Source: Polyangiaceae bacterium (GTDB lineage: Bacteria > Myxococcota_A > Polyangia > Polyangiales > Polyangiaceae). From it: a DNA stretch of 58,170 nt. The position numbers were made by a program, and so were the translations under genes. This document shows positions 1 through 9,882 of the stretch, one piece after another. The notes under the pieces were generated by a model. That model was given only the letters and a program-made list of their open reading frames with translations, had not been told where the DNA came from and searched no databases. The stretch is from contig JAFGBI010000203.1 of the NCBI GenBank assembly GCA_016933275.1, positions 1 through 58,170 of the forward strand, in the 5' to 3' direction. Position 1 is the first letter of the stretch. Each line of letters opens with the position of its first letter.

Positions 1-1893
<1,893 letters not shown>

Positions 1894-1897
<4 letters not shown>

Positions 1898-3033
1898 GGA
1901 GTCATCCGGGGAGGTCGGGGTGTGCGAAAGAGATGGCGCAGGAGCCGACGTGGTGGGGTGAAGGGGGGGGGGATGGGAAGGCCCGATGGGGTGGGGTTTG
2001 GGCTGGAGCGGGGGGTTGGGTCGAGTAGCGCGAGGAAGCGGAGAATTGGGTCGGCGCCCACGGCGGGGCTGGCACGGACCCGGGCGTTGGACGCGAGGGT
2101 GATGCGGACGGAGTCACCGCGCCTGAGGTGGGCGACCGCGTGGGAGGCGACATCCCGGATGGAGTGCTCGAAACGACGGAGGAAATCGTCGCTGGCCGGT
2201 GGGGTGGGGTAGACGTCGTCGAGTCGGAGATCGACGTCGTTGCGGGCTTCGCGAGGGCGCTCGCGGACCACCAGGTGGTTGGCGAGGGTGCTCTTTCGCC
2301 AGTAGATGTCCCGGGGGTCGTCGGACTCGCGCATGGGGCGAACCGCCACGATCTCGTCGCCGACACCGCGGGCGTGGGAGGTGGGACCGCCCGAGACACG
2401 GCCAGGGAGATGGGCGGGGAGGCGGACGGGGTCGACGGCGGGATAGATGATGAGCTCGCCATCTGCGGCGAGCTCGCGGGACTTCTCGAAGAGCCCGAAG
2501 GGGAAGCGGGTGGCCACGCGGAATCCGACGTGGCGGTCGCGACCGCGGCGAGCAGGGGTACGGCGATAGGCGGCGATTTGGGCGGAGCGAGGGCTGATCT
2601 TGAGGAAGAAGCAGCGCTTGTCCGCGGGCTGACCATCGCGGAGGTCTTCGATCTCGATGGCGTAGGAGGGGAGCGAGCGCTTGTGGTTGAAGACCTCGAT
2701 CTCGACGAGATGGGGGCGGCCGACCTGAGCGCGAGGCGGAAGGCGGCGAATCACGGTGAGGTGGCGGAGGCTGATCTCGCTGAGCACCCCGGATACGATG
2801 ATCAGGGACAGCAGCATCCCGAGGAGGAGGTAGAGGAGGTTGTTCGCGGTGTTGATGGCTAGGATGCCGACGCCGAAGGTGATGGCGATGAAGTACTTGC
2901 CCTCCCGCGTGAGCTTGAGGCGGCGGGCGGGGCGGAGGCGGGCGCGGAGGTACGCAAGCCAGCCGCGCGCCGGGGTCGAAGGGGCGAGGGGGGCCTGAGA
3001 GGTGGGATGAGCGGCGATTCGCGGGGCCGCCAT
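1894..3033 (-). CDS. DUF58 domain protein (MoxR-associated)
   Basis: 379 residues. Two close hydrophobic helices at about 47-90 (YFIAITFGVGILAIN, YLLLGMLLSLIIVSG) anchor it in the membrane. The DUF58 hallmark follows at about 230-260: VRPMRESDDPRDIYWRKST with LVVRE downstream, matching the family pattern of an Arg-rich Y/E..D..R.I.W..SA segment. It lies 8 bp after the moxR stop and overlaps the transglutaminase start by ATGA, so all three are one operon. DUF58 proteins are usually client or adaptor partners of MoxR AAA+ ATPases; the exact role is not known. The C-terminal ~40 residues are Pro/Arg-rich and low complexity. Confidence 0.9.
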
Positions 3034-3041
3034 GGGGGGCC

Positions 3042-4007
3042 TCAGAGCGGAACTGGAACGCGAGCGATGACGTCCCGCACCGCGGCCTCGGCTTCCTCGC
3101 GAGAAGGAACGTAGCCCTCGGCGTGCGAGGCGAGGCGGACACGATGGGAGAGGGTAGCGACGGCGAGATCGTGGATGTCGTCGGCGATGCAGTAGGACCG
3201 ACCGTGAAGGAGGGCGCGGGCGCGGGCAGCGCGCGCGAGGTTCATGCCGCCGCGCGTGGAGGCGCCGAGTGCGAGGGCGGGGGAGGAACGGGTGGCAGAG
3301 ATCAGCGCTTGGAGGTAGGTGGCGAGGGAACCATCGATTGCGATGCGGTCGACTTGGCGCTGGAGGGCGACGAGGGACTGGGGGTCGAGGACGGTGGGGA
3401 CCGCACGGACGCGGTCGACCTCGGGGTCGAGGATGATTCGGGTTTCGACCGAGGACGGGGGGTATCCGATACGGATACGGAGCATGAAGCGGTCGAGCTG
3501 GGATTCGGGAAGGGGGAAGGTGCCGGCGAAGTCCTGGGGATTCTGGGTGGCGACGACCAGGAAGGGATCGGGGAGGGGGAGGGTTTGCCCGTCGAGAGAG
3601 ACCGCGCCGTCGTTCATGGCTTCGAGGAGGGCAGACTGGGTGCGGGGACTGGCGCGGTTGATTTCGTCCGCGAGGAGGATGTTGCTGAAGATGGGTCCGG
3701 GGCGGAGGGTGAACTCGGCGCGGCGTTGGTCGTAGATGGAAACACCGAGGACATCACTGGGGAGGAGGTCGCTCGTGAACTGCACGCGGCGCATTTCCCC
3801 GCCGACGGCTTTGGCGAGCGCGCGTGCGAGGGTGGTCTTGCCGACCCCGGGTACATCCTCGATGAGGATGTGCCCCCGGGCGAGGAGGGCGATCATGGAA
3901 AGCTCGACCGCGTCTGGCTTGCCCTCGAGGGCGCGTTCGACGGCTCGGCGGAGGTCGACGAGCTGCTCGATGCGGCCAGCGTCCAAGGCAAGGGCGGAGG
4001 TCGTCAT
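3042..4007 (-). CDS. MoxR-family AAA+ ATPase
   Basis: 321 residues from ATG at 4007 (MTTSALALDAG); longer in-frame extensions upstream have low-complexity Pro-rich sequence and were not used. Walker A is VPGVGKTTLARALA (~52-65) and Walker B is ILLADEINRASPRTQSALLEAM (~111 onward), followed by sensor-1 VATQNP. This is the standard MoxR layout (AAA_3 plus lid). MoxR proteins act as ATP-driven chaperones for von Willebrand or DUF58 partner proteins, and the next gene is DUF58. First gene of the moxR - DUF58 - transglutaminase operon. The 139 bp between this start and the divergent gene at 4147 must hold both promoters, but I see no clear consensus boxes. Confidence 0.95.
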   Translation of the reverse strand: MTTSALALDAGRIEQLVDLRRAVERALEGKPDAVELSMIALLARGHILIEDVPGVGKTTLARALAKAVGGEMRRVQFTSDLLPSDVLGVSIYDQRRAEFTLRPGPIFSNILLADEINRASPRTQSALLEAMNDGAVSLDGQTLPLPDPFLVVATQNPQDFAGTFPLPESQLDRFMLRIRIGYPPSSVETRIILDPEVDRVRAVPTVLDPQSLVALQRQVDRIAIDGSLATYLQALISATRSSPALALGASTRGGMNLARAARARALLHGRSYCIADDIHDLAVATLSHRVRLASHAEGYVPSREEAEAAVRDVIARVPVPL

Positions 4008-4146
4008 CGGAGGGATCCTAGCATGGGGGGAAGGATAGCCCCGGGGAGGCTGCGATGGGGCTCGGGGTGTTTGAGGGTGGAGAGGGTCGGCGGGGAAGCT
4101 GAACAAACGCACAGTCCCGGCAGGGTCGGGGAGGGATGGTATTAGG

Positions 4147-4878
4147 GTGAGGGTGGGCGGCAGAATTCCGCAACGGATCGAGCACGTCGATGCCCAGGGG
4201 GTATGGAAGACCTATGGGGCAGTGGTCGCGCTCCGGGGGGTGAACGGTCGATTCGAGGCGGGGAGGGTGACGGTGGTCCAGGGAGCGAACGGGGCGGGCA
4301 AGAGTACGCTCCTTGCGGTCCTCGGGGGAGTGACACGGCCATCACGCGGGCGGGTTTGGGTTGAGGGGGTGGGGGAGATGGGGGAGGCGGCTCGGGGTCT
4401 GGTGGGGTGGGTGGGACACGAGAGTCTGACCTACGGGGGACTGACCGTTCGGGAGAACGTGGAGCTGGCAGCGCGAACGCAGGGGGTCGAGGCGAGCGAG
4501 GCCTGGGAGGAAGCGGAGGACCGGTTTGCGCTTGGGAGTATCGCGACACGGGAGACCCGGTGCCTCTCGCGAGGGCAACGACAAAGGGTCGCGCTGGCGA
4601 GAGGGCTGGTGAACCGTCCAGCATTGCTCCTCCTCGACGAACCATGGACCGGGCTGGACGCGGGGGGACGGAGGCGTCTCGACGAGGTGATCGCGGAGGA
4701 GCGGTCGCGCGGAGCGATCGTGGTGGTGGTGGCCCACGAGACCGAGGTTGCGTCGCGGCTGGGAGGGGAACGGCTGTTGCTGGAGCGGGGTGGGGTGCAG
4801 GCCGGGGCCCACGCGGTCACGGAGGGTCGACCCAGAACGAGCGATCGAAAGGATGGCTTCGGCAAATCAACAACCTAG
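4147..4878 (+). CDS. Solitary CcmA-like ABC transporter ATP-binding protein
   Basis: 243 residues from GTG 4147. Walker A GANGAGKST (46-54), signature LSRGQRQRVALARGL (~139-153), Walker B ALLLLDEPWTGLD (~157-169) and switch His in VVAHE are all present. Spacing, length and the compact Walker A-to-signature distance resemble CcmA, the ATPase of the CcmAB haem/cytochrome-c maturation exporter, but no ccmB or ccmC lies nearby, so the assignment is by similarity only. The last ~15 codons run into the dispersed repeat, and its TAG stop (4876-4878) is the CTAG at the repeat's left end. The natural C-terminus may therefore have been replaced by repeat-derived residues (GFGKSTT). Divergent from moxR, convergent with bioF. 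Confidence 0.8.
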   Translation: MRVGGRIPQRIEHVDAQGVWKTYGAVVALRGVNGRFEAGRVTVVQGANGAGKSTLLAVLGGVTRPSRGRVWVEGVGEMGEAARGLVGWVGHESLTYGGLTVRENVELAARTQGVEASEAWEEAEDRFALGSIATRETRCLSRGQRQRVALARGLVNRPALLLLDEPWTGLDAGGRRRLDEVIAEERSRGAIVVVVAHETEVASRLGGERLLLERGGVQAGAHAVTEGRPRTSDRKDGFGKSTT

Positions 4879-5035
4879 AGCAGCAATCAGGTTGATTGCT
4901 GGGTCAAATCAATGACCTGGAGCACCGAACCGGGAGGAGACCTCACCAGAGGCAGCGCTGGAAACGCGTCCTCGCCTCGTGCGGACGGGTTTGCAGCGCT
5001 GCCGGTGCTGTGGGCTAGCTGATCGGTCCTTCAGG
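4875..5035 (+). repeat. Dispersed 160-bp element, copy 1 (diverged)
   Basis: Left end CTAGAGCAGCAATCAGGTTG, short hairpin GCAATCA/TGATTGC, internal CTGGAGCACCGAACCGG and both arms of the long GGCAGCGCTGGAAACGCGTCC hairpin are recognisable, but the right arm and right end (gatcggtccttcag) are diverged. It exactly fills the gap between two convergent genes: the CcmA-like stop TAG lies in its left CTAG, and the bioF stop (complement of tca at 5031-5033) lies at the position corresponding to the right CTAG. Confidence 0.85.
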
Positions 5036-6257
5036 GGCGGCAGGCCGTGGCGGTGGCGTGGAGGAGGCGGGACAGGTCGGGGAAGGTGAGGTCGGAGTGG
5101 AGCACGAGACGGAGGCGAGCGGTGCCTGGGGGTACCGTGGGGGGACGGATGGCGCGGGCCAAGAATCCATTCTGGCGGAGGGCCATCGCGGCTTGGGTTG
5201 CGAGCTCAGGCGGTTCGACAAGGACGGGGAGGATGGGTCCGGGGCGGTCGGCCGTGGTGGGGAGGGAGAGGTCCCGGAGACGAAGATGGGCCTCGGTGGC
5301 GAGGGCGGCGAGGTGAGCGCGAGCTGGGGTGGCGGCCACGACCTCGGGCAGACGGAGACGGGCAAGGGTGGCGAGGAGGGGTGAGGTGGCAGTGGAGTAG
5401 ACGAGGCTTCGAGCGCGATTCCAGAGAAGGGTGCGCAGGAGTGGGTGGGTCGCGACGAAGGCCCCTTGGAGGCCGAAGGCCTTGCCCAGGGTGCCGATGA
5501 GGAGGTCGGGGGTGACCAAGGCTTCGGCGGCGAGACCGCGGCCTTGGGGGCCGAACACTCCGAGGGAGTGGGCCTCGTCGAGGATCCAGACGGATTGGGA
5601 CTCCCTGACCAGGTGGGCGAGGGCGCGGAGGTCAGGACCGTTGCCGTCCATGCTGAAGTAGGCCTCGGTCACCACGAAACGGCGGCGGGCGGGCGCCTGG
5701 AGGGCTTGAGCCACCGCGGAGATGCTCCGGTGGGGGACTACCCGGACCTCGGCTCGCGAGAGGCGGCAGCCGTCGATGATGGACGCGTGGTTGAGGGCGT
5801 CGGAGACGATGAGGTCGCCGGGTCCGGCGAGGGCTGAGAGAACTCCGACATTGGCAGCGTAGCCGGAGGAGAAGAGGAGGGCTGTGGGGTAGCCGAGCCA
5901 CCGGGCGAGCTCCGTTTCGAGGAGATCGTGGGCAGGGTGGGTCCCGAAGATCAGGCGGGAGGCGCCGGCTCCAGCGCGACAAGCGGGATCCGGCAATGTT
6001 TCACGTGAAACACTCTGCCTCGCAAACCCCAAATAGTCGTTGGAGCTGACATCGATCACTGGCCTTCCTTGCGCCGCCAGGTGTTGCGCCAGGACCGCTT
6101 GGTCAGCAGCACTGTCGGGGATACGCAACTGGCCCGCCAACTCCAGCCGTCGTAACTCCTCCTCCACGAAATCCGTCGCGCTCACCCCGGCCGCATACCA
6201 GCCTTGATTCCCCAGCGCCACCGGACTCTCGGCGAGGAGCCAACCACTGCTCGTCAC
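5031..6257 (-). CDS. bioF: 8-amino-7-oxononanoate synthase (biotin biosynthesis)
   Basis: 408 residues from GTG 6257; GTG at 6185 (VSATDFVEEEL) is an alternative that gives a more typical ~384. Class II alpha-oxoamine synthase with SSNDYLGFA (71-79), the glycine-rich SSGYAANVGVLSAL region, LNHASIIDG, the PLP-phosphate/pyridine motif ILDEAHSLG (~225-233) and the Schiff-base lysine in GTLGKAFG (K259). The family condenses pimeloyl thioester with L-alanine; KBL (2-amino-3-ketobutyrate ligase) is a sister activity, but the sequence and DEAHSLG context fit BioF better. No other bio genes are in the window. The stop codon falls in the right end of a diverged dispersed repeat. Confidence 0.85.
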   Translation of the reverse strand: MTSSGWLLAESPVALGNQGWYAAGVSATDFVEEELRRLELAGQLRIPDSAADQAVLAQHLAAQGRPVIDVSSNDYLGFARQSVSRETLPDPACRAGAGASRLIFGTHPAHDLLETELARWLGYPTALLFSSGYAANVGVLSALAGPGDLIVSDALNHASIIDGCRLSRAEVRVVPHRSISAVAQALQAPARRRFVVTEAYFSMDGNGPDLRALAHLVRESQSVWILDEAHSLGVFGPQGRGLAAEALVTPDLLIGTLGKAFGLQGAFVATHPLLRTLLWNRARSLVYSTATSPLLATLARLRLPEVVAATPARAHLAALATEAHLRLRDLSLPTTADRPGPILPVLVEPPELATQAAMALRQNGFLARAIRPPTVPPGTARLRLVLHSDLTFPDLSRLLHATATACRP

Positions 6258-6387
6258 CTCATTCGGGGTTGGGTCGTCCGATCGCGCCCGGATTCAGAAA
6301 CGTATCGTTCACGGAGTCCCGAGCCACAACGACCGGCCGAGATCCGCTCCGCTGGCGGGGCCGCGCGCTCCGGGACCCAACGCGGGC

Positions 6388-6547
6388 CTAGAGCAGCAAT
6401 CAGGTTGATTGCTGCGTCAAATCAATGACCTAGAGCACCGAGCCGGGAGCAGACCTCGGCAGCGGCCGCGCTGGAAACGCGTCCTCGCCTCGCAGGGACG
6501 CGTTTCCAGTGCTGCCGTTGCTGTTGGCAACCTGATCGGTGCTTTAG
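6388..6547 (+). repeat. Dispersed 160-bp element, copy 2
   Basis: Begins CTAGAGCAGCAATCAGG and ends CTGATCGGTGCTTTAG. It contains the short hairpin (GCAGCAATCA - GGT - TGATTGCTGC), internal CTAGAGCACCGA and the long hairpin with arms GCTGGAAACGCGTCC and GGGACGCGTTTCCAG separated by ~10 nt. It lies between the bioF 5' region and the TetR-like gene, unlike several other copies that abut gene ends. Confidence 0.95.
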
Positions 6548-6826
6548 GCGCGTTGGGGTTGCTTCTGCGCTCCCGGGACCCGCGTCGTCATGGGTCCCGC
6601 GTTGCCATGGCAATGCGGGTGGCGGCGCGGGGTGCCCATGTGAACCCAAGGGCGCTCCACTCCGTGGCTCGTCGAGCCTTGCCAGCGAAGCGGCTTTCGG
6701 CTGGGGCGGCTGGGGCGTGAACGCCTGCCCAGACACCTCGCCCCCGGCGGAGAGCCCTCGAGCTGCTTGGGCGGGCCGTGAGCACCATCCCTTGGCCCGC
6801 ACCAATATAAATACACGTGTGGCTTC
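6548..6826. other. Intergenic region without a supported gene
   Basis: About 280 bp between the dispersed repeat and the TetR-like gene's control region. Short frames exist on both strands but none has a recognisable domain or ribosome-binding site. A small inverted pair around 6572-6600 (gggaccc ... gggtccc) is present. The 3' end turns AT-rich (accaatataaata at 6801-6813), as expected close to a promoter. Confidence 0.6.
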
Positions 6827-6874
6827 ATAAAGCAGCAGCGCCATCTGCGACTGTACGCTATAAAAGCAGCAGCG
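6827..6874 (+). promoter_or_regulatory. Direct repeat ATAAA(A)GCAGCAGCG upstream of TetR-like gene
   Basis: ATAAAGCAGCAGCG at 6827-6840 and ATAAAAGCAGCAGCG at 6860-6874 are near-identical and start 33 bp apart (about three helical turns), ending 5 bp before the ATG at 6880. The surrounding 6801-6880 stretch is the most AT-rich in this neighbourhood. Two in-phase copies in front of a regulator gene suggest an operator for autoregulation; this is inference from position only. Confidence 0.45.
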
Positions 6875-6879
6875 ATTTT

Positions 6880-7482
6880 ATGCAGCCGACCGCCGATCCC
6901 CGCGGCCGCTACGATCGCACGGTTAGCCGCGCCGACCGTGCGCGAGCTACCCGCGCGCGCCTGGCTCGGTGTGCCGCCAAAGCCCTCGCCGACCCACCGC
7001 CCGCGGCCTTCCATCTGGTGGCAATTGCCGCTGCGGCGGGGGTGAGCCGCGCCACGATCTACGGGCTCTACGGTCACGGGCCCCGGCTGGAGAAGGTGGC
7101 GTGCCGATGGGCAGTTCAGGCTGCGATCGTGTCGCTCCGCGCGGCAGCGGCCGGGGCCTTCACCCCCATCGAGCGGCTACGGGCGCTCGCCCGCGCGTGG
7201 TGCAGCCTCACCGAGGAAGGGACCGGATACGGACCCCTGGCCATACGCCTCGCCTGTTCGCCGGGGCGTTCTCCGATGCGGGTCGCTCTCGCCGGGGAGC
7301 TGGCTGCCGCGTTCCGTCTCGCCTGCACGTTCGGGCTGGTTGCTCGGCCTCCCGACCCAACCGTGACTGAGCTCGTTGCGGCGGCGTGGGCGCTCGCCGC
7401 CGCGGGCGACGCGCGCGATGGAGCGCCCCCCGCGAATCTGCCGGAGCGCCTGGCCGAGATGGCCTGGAAGATGGCGCGCTGA
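6880..7482 (+). CDS. TetR-family-like transcriptional regulator
   Basis: 200 residues from ATG 6880 (MQPTADPRGR); an upstream in-frame GTG at 6817 would read through the AT-rich direct repeats and is unlikely. The N-terminal ~70 residues have the TetR arrangement: an Arg-rich first helix (RARATRARLARCAAKAL), then LVAIAAAAGVSRATIYGLYG (about 47-66) as helix-turn-helix with the expected GVS turn and IYGLYGH recognition helix. The C-terminal ligand domain is Ala-rich and not informative about ligand. No clear target gene is adjacent, so it may regulate itself through the direct repeats in front of it. Confidence 0.7.
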   Translation: MQPTADPRGRYDRTVSRADRARATRARLARCAAKALADPPPAAFHLVAIAAAAGVSRATIYGLYGHGPRLEKVACRWAVQAAIVSLRAAAAGAFTPIERLRALARAWCSLTEEGTGYGPLAIRLACSPGRSPMRVALAGELAAAFRLACTFGLVARPPDPTVTELVAAAWALAAAGDARDGAPPANLPERLAEMAWKMAR

Positions 7483-7790
7483 CCGACCGCATCGAAGAAC
7501 CACCACGCGGCGTGCGAAACGAGGCCTGCGCAATGCTCGGACCACCAATGGCAACGGCAGCGCTGCACATGCACCCCAATCGGCGTCGGGATCGCCCACT
7601 CGGCTTTGCGGAACGAGGCCCGACCTGGGTCCCAGCACAGGGCGAGGGAGCTGCCTCGCCTGGGCCACCCCTGGAAGGCGGGGCCCATCCGGCTCACGCT
7701 GGGCCCGCCCCTTTCCAGTCCGCGGAGGTCCCGACGCGCGCGCCACCGGCGATCGAAGTTGGCCGCGTCTCGTTGGGTCGGAGTCCCGGC
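7483..7790. other. Gene-free stretch with remnant of repeat sequence
   Basis: 308 bp between the TetR-like stop and the zapA-like stop. It holds AACGGCAGCGCTG (about 7547-7559), the core of one arm of the dispersed element, and further on CAGGGCGAGGGAGC, which recurs around 30246-30259. A GC-rich imperfect hairpin (ctggaaggcggggccca ... tgggcccgcccctttccag) lies near 7671-7719 and could act as a terminator between the converging genes. No supported coding region. Confidence 0.5.
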
Positions 7791-8165
7791 TCAGTCCTCT
7801 CCGTCCATCGTTGGGGCGTCGTCGTCGCGGAACGTGGTTGGGCTGGTCCCATCGTGGACGAGGAGCGGTGCCCGCGTCCCCGCCTCCTCGATGGCTCGGT
7901 CGATCCTAGCGAGCACGGACCGGAGCGTCTCCCGCGCGCGCCGTTCGACCTCCGCGCGCCGCCCTTGCTCCTCCTCTAGGTCATGGGCCAAGGCCAGCGC
8001 GGCCAACAACAGCGCCTGCGGGGCGAGGGGACGGGCCGTTCCGCCGAGCGCACGGAGCTTGTCGTCGACGACCCGAGCGAGACGACGAACGACGTCGGGC
8101 CCTGCGGAGGAGACGAGCCGATACGATGTTCCCCCTACGACCACGTCGACCGGCGACTCCACCAT
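7791..8165 (-). CDS. zapA: ZapA-like cell division protein
   Basis: 124 residues from ATG 8165 (MVESPVDVVVGG). The N-terminal beta-strand V-V-V-G-G-T-S-Y-R-L, then PDVVRRLARVVDDKLRAL and ALLLAALALAHDLEEEQ, match the ZapA pattern of an i-n-G-x-x-Y-x-(I/L) strand followed by a long dimerising coiled coil; the C-terminal half (RRAEVERRARETLRSVLARIDRAIEE) is predicted coiled coil. ZapA binds and bundles FtsZ filaments at midcell. GGAGGG lies directly in front of the ATG, so GTG 8162 is also possible. No dcw-cluster gene is adjacent. Confidence 0.7.
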   Translation of the reverse strand: MVESPVDVVVGGTSYRLVSSAGPDVVRRLARVVDDKLRALGGTARPLAPQALLLAALALAHDLEEEQGRRAEVERRARETLRSVLARIDRAIEEAGTRAPLLVHDGTSPTTFRDDDAPTMDGED

Positions 8166-8324
8166 CCCTCCGACGCTACCACCAACACCCAGCGATGGAA
8201 AGACACACCCGGCCAAACCCGCAACCCGGAGGTAGCCGGGCGAATCCCAGGGATCGATCTCGGCTCGATCGGGTCGACATCAGTCGTGCCAGCCCGGCGG
8301 CCCAAGCCAGAGCAGCGACCTGCA

Positions 8325-8377
8325 CAGACGCGTTTCCAGCGCTGCCGTTGCTGTTGGCAACCTGATCGGTGCTCTAG
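8325..8377 (+). repeat. Dispersed element, right half only (copy 3)
   Basis: From CAGACGCGTTTCCAGCGCTG to GATCGGTGCTCTAG the sequence matches the right arm and right terminal repeat of the 160-bp element almost perfectly; the left half is absent apart from a vague CAGAGCAGCGA at 8309. Its terminal CTAG supplies the TAG stop (complement of 8374-8376) of the exported-protein gene on the minus strand. Confidence 0.85.
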
Positions 8378-8937
8378 CGGCCGCGGCCGCGAAGCCCGCC
8401 GATACCCATGACGATGGGCACACCCAAGAGCACTCCATCGAGTCGCGCCCCGATGATCAAGGCCGACCTCTCCCCTTCCCCGAAGCTCTGCTCGTACCCG
8501 GCCGTGAGACCCCAGGCCATCGAGTAGGGACCATGGTAGTTGAAGCGACGTTCGCCAACGAACAGCCACGCGCCGAACCCGGCTCCGGTGGTTCCGTCGC
8601 CTCGATACACCAAGGGCCCCGAGGTGATCTCGGTGACCCAGGCCGAGGCGAGCGGAAGCAGCGCCTTCGGCCCCACCAGCAAAGAGACGTCTCGAAAAGC
8701 AGAGGTCCCCACCGACGACGCGACCCCGAACGCAACCTCTTTCGGGGCTCGCCGCAGAAACAGGAGATCTCCCCCAACGTTCCCGCACCACCGGGTCCGA
8801 CTCCAGACCTGGCTGTCATTTCCGACCCCGCACAAGCCGTTGATGATCCACCCTCCGCCCTCGGCGGCGACTGCCGCCGCCGCCGTCGTGATGGTCGTCG
8901 CGGCCGCGGCAACCGCCATCACCGCTCGTAGCGTCAT
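8374..8937 (-). CDS. Exported protein of unknown function
   Basis: 187 residues from ATG 8937. A signal peptide is evident: MTLRAVMAVAAAATTITTAAAAVAA with an AxA cleavage site. The mature part has two early Cys (GLCGVGND, TRWCGNVGG) and then alternating Gly/aromatic stretches (GAGFGAWLFVGERRFNYHGP, GLTAGYEQSFGEGERSALIIGARLDGVLLG) that look like amphipathic strands of a small outer-membrane barrel or periplasmic beta protein; this is inference. The gene follows a lipoprotein gene on the same strand. Its stop codon and last residues (GLRGRGR) abut the terminal CTAG of a half repeat element. Not recognised. Confidence 0.75.
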   Translation of the reverse strand: MTLRAVMAVAAAATTITTAAAAVAAEGGGWIINGLCGVGNDSQVWSRTRWCGNVGGDLLFLRRAPKEVAFGVASSVGTSAFRDVSLLVGPKALLPLASAWVTEITSGPLVYRGDGTTGAGFGAWLFVGERRFNYHGPYSMAWGLTAGYEQSFGEGERSALIIGARLDGVLLGVPIVMGIGGLRGRGR

Positions 8938-9077
8938 CCGTTCATTCCATCGGCGACATTGACCCAGGCGACCGCGCGGTGGCCGCGTCGAACGGAGTCC
9001 ACGGTGGTTCGTGGCGCATTTCGCGAAGAGGCCGGCGACTCGAGTCGGCCGCAGCATTGCCGCGCCGCGCAGGACCA

Positions 9078-9773
9078 CTACGGGCGACGACAAGCCGTGT
9101 GGGTCGCGGTGCAGGCGCGACAATCCACCGCCTGGTCTTGGCCCAGCAAGCACGGCAGCTCGGTCTCATCGCTGGAGGGGACCGTGCATTCCCCGTCTCC
9201 GTCCAGCGCCTCGGGTGGGAAGGACACCAGACACCGCGTGCAGACCACGATAGGGAAGGCAAGCTCACCAGACTCCACCTCCCGACCACCCAGCGTTCGG
9301 CCGTAGACACGGACGTTCGCGAGGACGGTTGTTGGTGGACGAACGCCGGTGAGGCTGGGGACTAGCGTGGCCCAGAAGATGCCGTACCCGGGGCTCGTCC
9401 CGTTCGCGGGGTCTACGAACCCCGTGCCGTCTACGGAGAACTCCCGAAGCCGCTGCTGGGTCGTGGTTTCGAGCCGCACCTCGGCCCCGCGAAGGGCGAT
9501 CCGCGCTGTCTCCGTGCGGAGCTGGTCTGCGGAACCCCTCGCCACGAGTTGGTTTCCGACCAGCAAGGCCGCCGTATAGGTGGAGGTCAAGCCGGTGTCG
9601 AGGACGCCGTTCGCCAGCATCGCCGACGCAGGATCGGCCGTCGCGCTGCAGTCTTCGGAGGTGATTGCCACTACGCCACGGAGGAAGAGCGAGCTTTCGT
9701 TCTCCACGCACGCCGTGGTCGAGAGGGCAAGTGCGGCGGCGAACGCAGTGAGCGATAGGGGCGACGATCGCAT
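9078..9773 (-). CDS. Lipoprotein of unknown function, Cys-rich C-terminus
   Basis: 231 residues from ATG 9773. Signal peptide MRSSPLSLTAFAAALALSTTAC with lipobox STTAC predicts an outer or inner membrane lipoprotein (Cys22). The middle is a beta-rich domain with no family I recognise. The last ~65 residues carry about eight cysteines (CTRCLVSFP, GECTVPSSD, LPCLLGQ, DCRACTATHTACRRP), suggesting disulfides in the envelope; such Cys-rich lipoproteins are frequent in myxobacteria. It follows aroB on the same strand after a 109-bp gap and precedes another exported-protein gene. Confidence 0.75.
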   Translation of the reverse strand: MRSSPLSLTAFAAALALSTTACVENESSLFLRGVVAITSEDCSATADPASAMLANGVLDTGLTSTYTAALLVGNQLVARGSADQLRTETARIALRGAEVRLETTTQQRLREFSVDGTGFVDPANGTSPGYGIFWATLVPSLTGVRPPTTVLANVRVYGRTLGGREVESGELAFPIVVCTRCLVSFPPEALDGDGECTVPSSDETELPCLLGQDQAVDCRACTATHTACRRP

Positions 9774-9882
9774 GTTGACCTCGTGAAGCACCCCGCCCCA
9801 GAGGGACCAGGCGCGAGACACGACAAACTCTATCGGCCCGCGACCCCCCACGCCAACAATCCGGCGCTGAACGGATGCGCAG

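Noticed and set aside
3123..4145. 340-codon plus-strand frame opposite moxR
   Set aside because: Reverse-strand shadow of the AAA+ gene with no recognisable motif; the minus-strand product has Walker A and B.
6388..6547. tRNA or small structured RNA gene interpretation of a single repeat copy
   Set aside because: No cloverleaf, anticodon arm or CCA-type end; the structure is two simple hairpins shared by all copies.
6588..6788. 66-codon minus-strand ORF near dispersed element copy 2
   Set aside because: No ribosome-binding site, no homologue within the window and no motif; too little evidence to call a gene.
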